In this document: piece after piece, positions 9,091 to 17,407 of the stretch
How the letters are laid out: each line of letters begins with the position of its first letter
Position numbering within the stretch: the first letter of the stretch is position 1
Assembly: GCF_016718685.1 (NCBI RefSeq)
Contig: NZ_JADKCX010000014.1
Span: 1 to 64,000, forward strand
Direction of reading: 5' to 3'
DNA from: Haliscomenobacter sp.
GTDB lineage: Bacteria; Bacteroidota; Bacteroidia; Chitinophagales; Saprospiraceae
DNA length: 64,000 nt
The notes under the pieces: generated by a model
Database searches by the model: none
What the model was told of the DNA's origin: nothing
Seen by the model: only the letters and a program-made list of their open reading frames with translations
Made by a program: the position numbers and the translations under genes

Positions 9091-9711
9091 TTAATTACCC
9101 ACCAAAGCATTGTAAATCGTCGTCAAAGCCAGCACCAAAAACAAAAGGCTGAGGATATAATTGATGTTGCGGGCGATAAACTGGACCCTTTGCTGGATGA
9201 CCCCGGCAAAGGAAACATACAACATAAAGAGCGAAAAAGCGCCCGCCATGGCGCCGAGGGCAAACAACCAGTTGTGGGGTGCCTGGGTTTCCAATACCCC
9301 CTTCGCTTCCAGGATGGTGGAATAGCCCAGGAAAAAGGGAATCGCCAGCATGTTCATCCAGGCCATGGTAAAGCCCGCCCAATAGCTTTGAGTCCCACTT
9401 TCCTTCAGCTTAATTTGCACTTTTCTGCGTGCCTGTCGGTAAAAAGAATACGCCAACAGCAGGAATGCAGCGATGGCCGCATACGTCAGGTAGCGGATCA
9501 ACTCCGGGTTTTTGGCCAGAAACTTGGCAAAGGTCACCGCGATCAAAGCTTGAACGAAGATGACACTCGATGCGCCCAGCACAAAGCGCAAAGCCTGTAG
9601 GCGTGGGTGTTCCAGACTAATCTTCAGCGCGGTCATGTTGAGCATCCCCGGAGGACTAAAGCCCAAAAAGGCTACTAAAATGGCCAAAAATACAGTTTGC
9701 AGCTGTTCCAT
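9091..9711 (-). CDS. LysE-type amino acid exporter-like membrane protein
   Basis: A 206-residue inner-membrane protein with six hydrophobic segments. The start at 9711 (MEQLQTVFLAILVAFLGFSP) is favoured over one 19 codons upstream because it begins at the first helix. The motif GFSPPGMLNMTALKISLEHP at about residues 15-34 is the LysE/RhtB signature (the PG of helix 1), and a hydrophilic basic loop (FYRQARRKVQIKLKESG) separates the two halves as in that family. LysE proteins export amino acids or related metabolites by proton antiport; the substrate is not predictable. A monocistronic unit. Confidence 0.75.
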   Translation of the reverse strand: MEQLQTVFLAILVAFLGFSPPGMLNMTALKISLEHPRLQALRFVLGASSVIFVQALIAVTFAKFLAKNPELIRYLTYAAIAAFLLLAYSFYRQARRKVQIKLKESGTQSYWAGFTMAWMNMLAIPFFLGYSTILEAKGVLETQAPHNWLFALGAMAGAFSLFMLYVSFAGVIQQRVQFIARNINYILSLLFLVLALTTIYNALVGN

Positions 9712-9876
9712 GTGGATTTTTTGCCAAAAATAGGGTGGGGGAGCGTAAGGTAAAGTGAGGGAGGTCACAGAGGGGGGAATCGGACTCTGTCCTTACGGTT
9801 GCGTTTTATCAAATATCACGTTGGTCATTGAGTTCTATTTAGATGAAATTGTTTTCCTGCATGATTGCCACCGTGC

Positions 9877-10210
9877 TTATTGCACAATCAAGGTGCGCCG
9901 TTGGACCGTATGCGCAGAAAAATAACCTAAGCATGCGCCTTCGAAATTATTGTCAGGATTGGCCGGTACGCTCGCGTTGGGGCCATTTCCATTGGATGCA
10001 TCCAGGGCTACGAAGTATTTATAGGTGGCGCGATCAATATTCCTCATTTCAACCTTGATGGTATCGGGCTGGCTAATGGATTCATCACTTTTACTCGCAT
10101 TGATTTCAACTGCTCCCAATACTGGTGCCACTCAGCGTGAATTTTGCGGCATTTTGAGCAAAGGCGATGCCTGTCCAGCATAGCAAGAGAAATGCTAGAA
10201 TGTTTTTCAT
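9877..10210 (-). CDS. Short exported protein resembling the DUF4249 C-terminal domain
   Basis: About 110 residues. The ATG at 10208-10210 gives a clear signal peptide (MKNILAFLLLCWTGIAFAQ) followed by NAAKFTLSGT; the frame then shifts by one base near 10119-10130 and continues as LGAVEINASKSDESIS, DTIKVEMRNIDRATYKYF and NNFEGACLGYFSAHTV. The latter segments match the final strands of DUF4249 proteins, which are normally near 280 residues and sit beside TonB receptors. So this is either a free-standing minimal version or a remnant. No TonB receptor is adjacent. Removing one A near the break gives a continuous protein. Confidence 0.5.
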
Positions 10211-10262
10211 GATAAAAGATGTTGGTTTGGTGGTTTGAGAACTAGTCTTGAGCCTCGGATGG

Positions 10263-11156
10263 TTATATGACGTTGATCACTACATTGCCCTTTTTGCGGA
10301 AAGATTCTGCGTAGGTGTGTGCTTCTCTGATTTGTTCAAGGGTGTATTTTCGATCGATAACTGGCACTAATTTTCCGGCTTCGAGGAGCCCTTTCAATAC
10401 ATCCAAATCATCAGGAGCGGACTTAGGTGATCCTGTTACGGATACGTATTTTCCGCCAGGTTTTAACAAATGTCTTGATGCGGATTTGGATGTTTTTCCC
10501 ACTGCATCCAAAATAATATTGAAGCGTTGCTCGCTTGCCGTGAAATCCTCTTTTTTATAATCAATGACCTGCTTTGCGCCGAGTTGAGCAACCATGTCCA
10601 CATTGGAAGTGCTGCAAACAGCCGTGACCTGCGCACCAAATGCACGGGCGATTTGAACCGCAAAAGTTCCCACACTTCCCGATGCGCCGTAGATCAAGAC
10701 TTGGTCGCCCGCTTTGATGCCCGCTTGTTTGAGCAGGCGCAATGCCGTAAGGCCTCCGATTGGGACCGCAGCTGCCTCTTCGAAAGATAGTTTGGATGGT
10801 TTTAAAGCAATCAGCTCATTTTCAGGTAAGCAGGTGTATTCAGCGTATCCTCCAAATCGAAGTCCGCAGGAGGCAAAAACAGGATCCCCTGGTTTTAGGG
10901 AGGTCACTTTTTCTCCGACCGCTTCAACGACACCGGCTAGTTCAAACCCCAGGATGTTCACTCTTTTGGGCTTAAAAAAGCCGTTAAAAATCCTGGCCAA
11001 AAAAGGGTCTGCTTTGCGCAAACGCCAGTCTCCCGCAGTTACTGTAGTTGCATGAATTTTAATCAGCACTTCGTTTTTTTTAGGGCTTGGCTTTGGAACA
11101 TCGGTTAATTCCAAAACATCCGGAGCACCATATTTTTTATAAACAACAGCTTTCAT
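10263..11156 (-). CDS. NAD(P)-dependent medium-chain oxidoreductase (quinone reductase type)
   Basis: A 297-residue zinc-independent MDR enzyme. The GroES-like N domain starts MKAVVYKKYGAPDVLELTDV and includes LGFELAGVVEAVGEKV; the Rossmann motif GASGSVGTFAVQIARAFGA (about residues 155-173) binds NAD(P)H. The catalytic and structural zinc cysteines of alcohol dehydrogenases are absent, placing it with quinone oxidoreductases and enoyl reductases such as QOR and ZTA1. It would reduce quinones or alpha,beta-unsaturated carbonyls using NADPH (family knowledge). It follows the DUF4386 gene on the same strand after 41 bases, so the two may be cotranscribed. Confidence 0.82.
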   Translation of the reverse strand: MKAVVYKKYGAPDVLELTDVPKPSPKKNEVLIKIHATTVTAGDWRLRKADPFLARIFNGFFKPKRVNILGFELAGVVEAVGEKVTSLKPGDPVFASCGLRFGGYAEYTCLPENELIALKPSKLSFEEAAAVPIGGLTALRLLKQAGIKAGDQVLIYGASGSVGTFAVQIARAFGAQVTAVCSTSNVDMVAQLGAKQVIDYKKEDFTASEQRFNIILDAVGKTSKSASRHLLKPGGKYVSVTGSPKSAPDDLDVLKGLLEAGKLVPVIDRKYTLEQIREAHTYAESFRKKGNVVINVI

Positions 11157-11197
11157 AATACTAGAAAATTGATGTGAAAATTTGAGTCGAATAGATG

Positions 11198-11890
11198 CTA
11201 AAGAGGCATATAGGCCACTTTATTAAATCCTCTAATGATGAGCCAGCCGGCCAGTACCATTTCGTACACAGCAATGGGAAGAGCTAGAAAAATAATGGAA
11301 GAAGAAAAGTGTGGGATATACCCAAAAATCTCCAGAACGGCTGCCAGTAAGATCAGGACAGCACCCATTATTCCAAAAATGGCTAGTTTTTTAGGTAAAA
11401 TTTGGGACAGGTAAAATATGCTGGAGTAGATCAATGTATTTATCCCAAGCATAAAATGAGGGCCAAGAATAAAGGCCCAACTGTATACCTGTTTCAGAAA
11501 ACCGGCAATGCTCTGCGCCGACAACTTTGTTTCGGTACTCATGCTTAAAGCTTCCTTACTCAGCGTCATGATGGTGAGCATGCTGAGCAATCCGATCAAA
11601 ATAAATACCACTTCCAGTAGTCGGAACAAGGCATAGCCAAGTCCCCAGCTTTCGCTGTAACGCTTCAGGCGAGGATAGAGCATAATTCCAGTACCAATAT
11701 TGGAGATAGCCAGGATCAGCTCAAAGAAAGCACCCAATGCAATTTGCGTGGAAGCAGCATAGGCATTGTCAAGACTATCCGCGCCGTTCAAAACCGGACT
11801 ATAGAACTGTTGCCCGATGATGGCAGAAGTCGTGGCGGCGATAAAAAAAGCGCCAGTGATTTTTTCGTTTCTTCTGATGGAAGTATTCAT
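11198..11890 (-). CDS. DUF4386-family membrane protein
   Basis: A 230-residue inner-membrane protein with about six transmembrane helices. The start at 11890 gives MNTSIRRNEKITGAFFIAAT, the usual opening of the DUF4386 family, and an internal Arg/Tyr-rich loop (YPRLKRYSESWGLGYALFR) matches the conserved family core. The function of the family is not established. The gene precedes the MDR oxidoreductase (41-base gap), and a LuxR regulator lies just upstream on the same strand, so control by that regulator is possible but unproven. Confidence 0.7.
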   Translation of the reverse strand: MNTSIRRNEKITGAFFIAATTSAIIGQQFYSPVLNGADSLDNAYAASTQIALGAFFELILAISNIGTGIMLYPRLKRYSESWGLGYALFRLLEVVFILIGLLSMLTIMTLSKEALSMSTETKLSAQSIAGFLKQVYSWAFILGPHFMLGINTLIYSSIFYLSQILPKKLAIFGIMGAVLILLAAVLEIFGYIPHFSSSIIFLALPIAVYEMVLAGWLIIRGFNKVAYMPL

Positions 11891-12072
11891 GCTAAAAAGT
11901 TTAATTTGACCTTGCTTAAGCAATGGCAAACAGGTGTCACCTTCCGGAGAATGCTACATTCCCGGACAGTGGTGTTTGATGAAAAAATTGGATTGAAAAG
12001 CCTCAAGAGGTCTTTGATGACACAAAGATCCCCTGGATTTAAAAGATGTACAATACTGATTTATCAGTAGCC

Positions 12073-12843
12073 CTATTCCAGTAGGCCAAATCTGGAAGCA
12101 AAATTCACCGCCTCGAAGGAGTTGTTGGCGCCCAGTTTTTCTAAAAACCGTTGCCGATGGGTATTTACGGTATGTAAACTAATCGATAGTTTTGAAGATA
12201 TTTCCTTGCTTAACAAGCCTACTTTTACCAGCCTTAAAATTTCGAGCTCTCTTTTGGTCAACTCAATTTGTACTTTCTGGGGAACATCCAATGGAATGAA
12301 TTGTCCGGTTTTAAAATTCAACAATTGGCCTTTGCTGTTGCTCTCTTCATCCTGATTTGAGGATACATCTACTACGCCCAACATGAGCCACAACTGCCCT
12401 TTTTTGTCCAGTTCTACCATTTGATATTGCTCAATGAGTCGGGTATATTTACCTTGGGCATTGAGCATTCTGTACTCACTTATTGTTTTGTGACTCAGTT
12501 TGTCCTCACTTGAAAAGGCATTGAAAATCTTAAAAATGGAAACACTCAATGAACTTAAATTCAAAGCATCCTCCGGATGTATTCTGTCAATAAAAAATTG
12601 CTGCCCGGTATGCTCATAGTCAGATCGTGCATAGCCAAGCAATTGCCCAAAATTGGAAGAATAAAACAGCACCTGGCGCTGATGAATATCAAATAAGTTA
12701 AAACCGGAATTGCCAATACTAGCTAAGGTTTGCAACACACGGATGTGTTTGTCTACTAAGGTGTAGTCCAAATCCTTTTCATCATATTTATATTCCATCA
12801 GGAACTTGAAAAAGATATCCTTAACACTGTTTTGTTCCTTCAT
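12073..12843 (-). CDS. PAS-LuxR transcriptional regulator
   Basis: A 256-residue cytoplasmic regulator (two ATGs six bases apart; 12843 taken). The central region (about residues 45-165) has PAS features: GNSGFNLFDIHQRQVLFYSS, GYARSDYEHTGQQFF and HPEDALN. After a short linker comes a GerE/LuxR helix-turn-helix (LTKRELEILRLVKVGLLSKE, then SISLHTVNTHRQRFLEKLGA) at about residues 195-250. There is no receiver domain, so the PAS domain probably senses a ligand or redox signal directly. Such PAS-LuxR proteins are common in Bacteroidota. Possible targets are the neighbouring DUF4386 and MDR genes. Confidence 0.78.
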   Translation of the reverse strand: MKEQNSVKDIFFKFLMEYKYDEKDLDYTLVDKHIRVLQTLASIGNSGFNLFDIHQRQVLFYSSNFGQLLGYARSDYEHTGQQFFIDRIHPEDALNLSSLSVSIFKIFNAFSSEDKLSHKTISEYRMLNAQGKYTRLIEQYQMVELDKKGQLWLMLGVVDVSSNQDEESNSKGQLLNFKTGQFIPLDVPQKVQIELTKRELEILRLVKVGLLSKEISSKLSISLHTVNTHRQRFLEKLGANNSFEAVNFASRFGLLE

Positions 12844-12957
12844 GAGCAAGAAAATTTAGAACAGCACTAACGGCGATGTAATGCTTGGAAACAACTTCCA
12901 TCTTATATTTTTTTCAAGTTTACAAAAAAAATAGCAAACGAAAAATATCAAAATACT

Positions 12958-12989
12958 TTTGTTTGATTTCCCCAGCTTTTTTACTTTTG
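12958..12989 (+). promoter_or_regulatory. Promoter of tex
   Basis: TTTG (12958-12961), 20-base spacer, TACTTTTG (12982-12989): a full match in sequence and spacing to the Bacteroidota sigma-ABfr consensus. The tex ATG is 42 bases downstream of the -7 box. Confidence 0.6.
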
Positions 12990-13031
12990 TTCCCCCGGGT
13001 TCTTCCTGGAGAAACAAAATGCCAGAAATCG

Positions 13032-15164
13032 ATGAGCAGTACCAAACACCTCGAATTAATCGCCCAAGCCACGGGCATTTCCTTTGGACGAGTCAAAAAC
13101 ACCATCCAGTTGTTGGACGAGGGTTCCACCATTCCGTTTATTTCTCGTTATCGCAAAGAAGCCACGGGCGAGTTGGATGAAGTACAAATCGCCGACATCC
13201 AGCGCGAGCACAAAAAGTTCGAAGAACTGGAAAAACGCAAGGAGAGTGTTCTCGGTTCCATTGCCGAGCAAGGCAAACTCACCGATGAACTGCGCCAACG
13301 CATCGAAAACTGCTACGACCCCACCGTGTTGGAAGACATTTACCTGCCTTACAAACGCAAAAAGAAAACCCGCGCCTCGGTAGCCCGCGAAAAAGGCCTG
13401 GAACCCCTGGCCCTACGCATCCTCGAACAACGCGACTCCGACGATCCCGAAATCCTGGCGGGCAAATACATCACGGATGAGGTGCCCAACGTAACAGAAG
13501 CCCTGGCAGGTGCCCGCGACATCATCGCCGAGATGGTCAACGAAAGTGAAGACGCCCGGAATTCGATGCGCCGGGTTTTTTCCAAAACCGCCATCATCCA
13601 GTCCAAAGTAGCCCGGGGCAAAGAAAAAGAGGGCGACAAATACAAAGACTATTTCGACTTCTCGGAAGTCCTCAACAAATGCCCTTCCCACCGCCTGCTG
13701 GCCATGCGCCGGGGCGAGGAGGAAGGTTTTTTGCGGGTGTTGATCGTGCCAGCTGACGAAGAAGACACCAAATACCAATTGGAAAAACGTTTCCTGAAAG
13801 GATTTGGGGCCAGTGCAGAGCAGGTCAAAACCGCCATTCACGACAGCTACGAACGTTTGCTGGCGCCTTCGATCGAAACCGAATTCCGCAACCTTTCCAA
13901 AGACAAGGCCGACAAAGAAGCCATCGATGTGTTCACCCAAAACTTGCGTCAACTCTTGTTGGCGGCACCTCTGGGCCAAAAACGCGTAATGGGCCTCGAC
14001 CCTGGCTTTCGCACGGGCTGCAAACTGGTGGTGCTCGACGACAATGGCAATTTGCTGGAAAACCTGGCCATTTACCCCCATCCTCCCCAATCGGACGAAG
14101 TAGGTGCGAAAAAAACCATCGCTTTTTTGGTCGACAAACACGGCATCGATGCCATCGCCGTAGGCAACGGAACGGCTGGCCGGGAAACCCTGAGCCTTTG
14201 CCGGAGCATCAACTTCAAGCACGAGGTGGAAGTGTTTATGGTCAATGAAGCGGGGGCTTCGATTTATTCGGCTTCGGACGTAGCGCGGGAAGAGTTCCCC
14301 GATTATGATGTAACCGTACGCGGTGCCGTTTCCATCGGTCGGCGTTTGATGGACCCATTGGCCGAATTGGTGAAAATTGACCCCAAATCCATCGGGGTAG
14401 GGCAGTACCAGCACGATGTAAACCAAAGTCAACTCAAGGAAAGCCTGGATCAGGTGGTCGAAAGTTGTGTCAACAGCGTAGGGGTCAACCTCAATACGGC
14501 CAGCAAACACTTGCTCACGTATGTATCTGGCCTTGGCCCGGTGATCGCCAAAAACATTGTGGAATACCGCGCCCAAAACGGGGCATTCAATACCCGGAGC
14601 GAGCTGAAAAAAGTAGCCCGACTGGGGGATAAAGCCTTCGAACAATGCGCCGGATTTTTGCGCATTCGGGGCGCTAAAAACCCGCTTGACAACACCGCAG
14701 TTCACCCGGAAACCTACCCCATCGTTGAACAAATGGCCAAAGACCTGGCCTGCAAAGTGCAAGACCTGATCAGCAATGGCCCTCTGCGCAAAAAAGTAGA
14801 ACTCAAGCGCTACGTAACCGACAAAGTGGGTTTACCCACCCTGCAAGACATCATGAAGGAATTGGAAAAACCGGGGCTAGACCCCCGGGGAACGGCCAAG
14901 TCCTTTGATTTTGGCAATGTCCACAGCATTGAAGACCTGCGCCCGGGTATGGTTTTGCCCGGCATCGTGGAAAACATCACCAATTTCGGGGCCTTCATCG
15001 ACATTGGCATCAAGGAAAAAGGCCTGGTCCACGTGTCCCAAATGGCCAACCGTTTTGTGAAAAATCCGATGGAGGTGGTGACCCTGCGCCAGGAAGTCAG
15101 CGTACGGATCGTGGAGGTCGACATTGCCCGGAAACGGGTACAATTGTCGATGAAAGATTTGTAA
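13032..15164 (+). CDS. tex: Tex, S1-domain RNA-binding transcription accessory protein
   Basis: A 710-residue nucleic-acid-binding protein, near full family length. The start ATG 13032 (MSSTKHLELIAQATGISFGR) lies inside a longer open frame whose extension is not family-like. Order: Tex N domain with FISRYRKEATGELDEVQI (about residues 35-55), YqgF/RuvC-like domain beginning VMGLDPGFRTGCKLVVLD (about residues 318-335), helix-hairpin-helix segment NTASKHLLTYVSGLGPVIAK, and C-terminal S1 domain (GMVLPGIVENITNFGAFIDI through KRVQLSMKDL). Tex is homologous to eukaryotic Spt6 and affects transcription and toxin expression in other bacteria. The frame is intact, and it is the longest uninterrupted gene in the first third of the window. 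Confidence 0.95.
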   Translation: MSSTKHLELIAQATGISFGRVKNTIQLLDEGSTIPFISRYRKEATGELDEVQIADIQREHKKFEELEKRKESVLGSIAEQGKLTDELRQRIENCYDPTVLEDIYLPYKRKKKTRASVAREKGLEPLALRILEQRDSDDPEILAGKYITDEVPNVTEALAGARDIIAEMVNESEDARNSMRRVFSKTAIIQSKVARGKEKEGDKYKDYFDFSEVLNKCPSHRLLAMRRGEEEGFLRVLIVPADEEDTKYQLEKRFLKGFGASAEQVKTAIHDSYERLLAPSIETEFRNLSKDKADKEAIDVFTQNLRQLLLAAPLGQKRVMGLDPGFRTGCKLVVLDDNGNLLENLAIYPHPPQSDEVGAKKTIAFLVDKHGIDAIAVGNGTAGRETLSLCRSINFKHEVEVFMVNEAGASIYSASDVAREEFPDYDVTVRGAVSIGRRLMDPLAELVKIDPKSIGVGQYQHDVNQSQLKESLDQVVESCVNSVGVNLNTASKHLLTYVSGLGPVIAKNIVEYRAQNGAFNTRSELKKVARLGDKAFEQCAGFLRIRGAKNPLDNTAVHPETYPIVEQMAKDLACKVQDLISNGPLRKKVELKRYVTDKVGLPTLQDIMKELEKPGLDPRGTAKSFDFGNVHSIEDLRPGMVLPGIVENITNFGAFIDIGIKEKGLVHVSQMANRFVKNPMEVVTLRQEVSVRIVEVDIARKRVQLSMKDL

Positions 15165-15182
15165 AATGGAGTGTGGGTTTCT

Positions 15183-15267
15183 AATCTTGTTTTTTTCTCC
15201 CGCAGATTTGCAGATCATGTGATCTTTGGAAAAATCTGCGAAATCTGCGGGAGAAAAAAACAAGATT
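15183..15267. terminator. Perfect 27-bp foldback between convergent tex and nitroreductase
   Basis: AATCTTGTTTTTTTCTCCCG... at 15183-15209 is exactly repeated in inverted orientation at 15241-15267, with a 31-base loop that contains further GCAGAT/ATCTGC pairings. The runs of seven T on one arm and seven A on the other give U-tracts in both directions, so it can serve as a bidirectional terminator for the two convergent genes. Its AATCTGCG word links it with the element at 2008-2058. Confidence 0.7.
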
Positions 15268-15291
15268 ATATCCTGACGAAGCCATCAATTT

Positions 15292-15870
15292 TTACAGCTC
15301 CTTCACAAACTCCCCAAGTTCTTTTCTGCTCCTTGGCGTAGCTTCTCTACTGCGGAACGGCTCGTCCAATACGGCTGCGTCACCCAAGTGACCCAATGCG
15401 ATCATCACCACAGCTTGTTCGTCCTCGGCCAAATTGAAATCTGTGCTGATTTTTCTTTTGTCAAAACCCTCCATCACGTGGCTGTAGATGTTCATGGAAA
15501 TGGCTTGCAAAAGCAAATTTTGGTTGGCCATACCTGTATCATGTAAGGCATTGATGTTGGGTTGCTGGTTGCGGGCATAAGTGGTTTTGGCGTAGCTAAA
15601 GACCAGTGCTGCGGCATGTTGTGCCCAAGCGGCATTGCCGGGATTGATGTAGGACAAGAGTTGTTGAAACCCTTCCTCATTTTGCTTAAGGGCAACGATG
15701 TAGCGCCAGGGCTGTTCGTTCATGGCGCTGGGGGCCCAATTGGCCGCCTCCAGAATGGTATTGATCTCCAGTTGGGTGAAGGCTCGTGGCGAAAAAGCCC
15801 GCGCACTCCAACGTTTACGAATCAGATCGGCTACCGGATATTGTGTTTGAGCATGTTTGATGCTAACCAT
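15292..15870 (-). CDS. Nitroreductase-family flavoprotein
   Basis: A 192-residue FMN-dependent reductase. The start at 15870 gives MVSIKHAQTQYPVADLIRKR; the FMN-binding opening RKRWSARAFSPRAFT (about residues 17-31) and the segment ANWAPSAMNEQPWRYIVAL (about residues 42-60) are the family hallmarks, and MIALGHLGDAAVL near the end is the second FMN-contact region. Members reduce nitroaromatics or quinones with NAD(P)H; the true substrate is unknown. It follows the pirin gene after 57 bases, probably as an operon that also includes the Crp-type regulator. Small redox enzymes next to pirins are common in stress-response operons. Confidence 0.82.
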   Translation of the reverse strand: MVSIKHAQTQYPVADLIRKRWSARAFSPRAFTQLEINTILEAANWAPSAMNEQPWRYIVALKQNEEGFQQLLSYINPGNAAWAQHAAALVFSYAKTTYARNQQPNINALHDTGMANQNLLLQAISMNIYSHVMEGFDKRKISTDFNLAEDEQAVVMIALGHLGDAAVLDEPFRSREATPRSRKELGEFVKEL

Positions 15871-15927
15871 GGTTGTAGATTGAGTGCTGTCTGCACCGTT
15901 CAAAAGTGCAGGCAGCGGTTGTTGTGT

Positions 15928-16644
15928 TTATACATTCATCGGAACTTCCATCAGCAGGAATTCAGCAGCGCTGTTGGCCTGGATGGACAATTGCCCTGTA
16001 TTCCAAACCCCCAATCCATCGCGGGTACTGAGCAATTGATCGTTGACACTGATGTCACCTTTGAGTACAAAAACATAAACACCGTTACCGGCTTTTTTGA
16101 TGGAGTACTCGGCAGTATGGCCCTGTTCAAAATCAGCCAGGTGAAACCAGGCGTCCTGATGAACCCAAACCCCGGCGTCGTCGGGATTGGGGGAAATGAT
16201 CTGTTGCAATTGATTTTTGCGATCGGCCTTATTCAGGGTAATCTGGTCGTAACGTGGGGCAACATTGCGTTGATTGGGGAACATCCAGATCTGCAAAAAT
16301 TTGACCAACTGATCTTTATTTTTGTTGTATTCGCTGTGGTACACCCCTGTTCCGGCGCTCATCACCTGGATGTCGCCATTGCGGATGACGGTGGCATTGC
16401 CGATGTTGTCTTTATGCTCCAGATCCCCTTCAAGTGGAATGCTGATGATTTCCATGTTGTCGTGAGGGTGGGTGCCAAAGCCCATGCCTGCCGCTACGGT
16501 ATCGTCGTTCAGTACCCGCAACGCCCCAAAGTGCATGCGTTCAGGATTGTAATAGTTGGCAAAACTGAAGGTATGAAACGAATTGAGCCAGCCGTGATTG
16601 GCGTGACCACGGGTATCGGCTTTGTGCAAAACGGTATTTGTCAT
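15928..16644 (-). CDS. Pirin-family bicupin
   Basis: A 238-residue cytoplasmic protein starting at 16644 (MTNTVLHKADTRGHANHGWL). The N-terminal cupin carries the metal set HANHGWLNSFHTFSFANYY and FGTHPHDNMEIISIPLEG, with VYHSEYN completing the usual His-His-His-Glu ligands (about residues 12-100). The C-terminal cupin is present but without obvious ligands, as in YhhW-type pirins. YhhW has quercetinase activity, while other pirins act as redox co-regulators; which applies here is open. It lies between a Crp-type regulator and a nitroreductase, so a redox or electrophile response is a reasonable inference. Confidence 0.85.
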   Translation of the reverse strand: MTNTVLHKADTRGHANHGWLNSFHTFSFANYYNPERMHFGALRVLNDDTVAAGMGFGTHPHDNMEIISIPLEGDLEHKDNIGNATVIRNGDIQVMSAGTGVYHSEYNKNKDQLVKFLQIWMFPNQRNVAPRYDQITLNKADRKNQLQQIISPNPDDAGVWVHQDAWFHLADFEQGHTAEYSIKKAGNGVYVFVLKGDISVNDQLLSTRDGLGVWNTGQLSIQANSAAEFLLMEVPMNV

Positions 16645-16794
16645 GGTTGTTTTTCTTTGTGGATGAACAAATTTGATGATAAGTGCTGGTTCAATATAAT
16701 GTCCCAGCACTTACAAAGATCAGGCAATACCAAGGCTAGTACCAATAATGTAGATTAAGAAATGGACTTGTGGTAGATTAAGTGAAGGGGGAAA

Positions 16795-17373
16795 CTATTT
16801 GCCTTTGAGCAAGCGAGAACGCATTTTGCTAAAAAACTCGGGGGTAACGCCAATGTACGAGGCAATTTCTTTTTGCGGCAAGGTAGAGACCAATGAAGGA
16901 TATTTTTTGCAAAAATTTTGATATCGTTCTTCTGCGCTCAAACTCAGGCCGTCCAGTACCCGCTGCTGGTAAGCCACGAGGGAGTTTTCGGTAAGAATGC
17001 GAAAAAAACGTTCAAATTTTGGAATGTCGTGGTAGAGTTTCTCCTGGTTGATTTTGGATAGCTGGAGTACTTCCGTAACCCCGGGTGCCTGGATGTTCAG
17101 CGTTCCCGGTTGTTGGGTATACAGGCTGTACATGTCGGCGATCCACCATCCGGGCGGAGCAAAGTTGAGGATGTGCTCAAACCCGTTTTTATCTACCGTG
17201 AACCCTTTTAAACAGCCACTGATTACAAAAGTGGTATACCTGCAGATGTTGCCTTCTACTAAAAGGAACTGCTTTGGCTTGAGCGTTCTCCGCTCTAACA
17301 GTTCCATGAATGCGTGGGATTCCGCCTCATTCAATTGGATGTGTTTGGCAATATTTTGTAAAATCAGCTCCAT
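16795..17373 (-). CDS. Crp/Fnr-family regulator with cyclic-nucleotide-binding-like domain
   Basis: A 192-residue regulator. The cNMP-binding-like domain spans about residues 15-125 (LKPKQFLLVEGNICRYTTFV, then GCLKGF and PPGWWIADMYSLYTQQPGTL). The C-terminal winged helix is short (TLPQKEIASYIGVTPEFFSK, about residues 165-185), typical of the Bacteroidota Crp-like proteins found in front of pirin, nitroreductase or quinone-related genes. The cAMP-contact Arg-Ser pair is not evident and there is no Fnr-type cysteine cluster, so the effector is unknown. It is upstream of pirin by 150 bases on the same strand and probably controls that pair. Confidence 0.82.
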   Translation of the reverse strand: MELILQNIAKHIQLNEAESHAFMELLERRTLKPKQFLLVEGNICRYTTFVISGCLKGFTVDKNGFEHILNFAPPGWWIADMYSLYTQQPGTLNIQAPGVTEVLQLSKINQEKLYHDIPKFERFFRILTENSLVAYQQRVLDGLSLSAEERYQNFCKKYPSLVSTLPQKEIASYIGVTPEFFSKMRSRLLKGK

Positions 17374-17407
17374 GTGGTAGGTTTAAAACCAGCCACAAAG
17401 TTAACAA

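Noticed and set aside
9079..9600. Open frame of 173 codons on the + strand over the LysE gene
   Set aside because: Low-complexity Gln/His/Arg content and no motif; it is the antisense of the recognised exporter.
13413..14762. Long open frame (449 codons) on the minus strand opposite tex
   Set aside because: It mirrors the tex codon pattern, has no family-like motifs and lies wholly within an intact, well-recognised gene.
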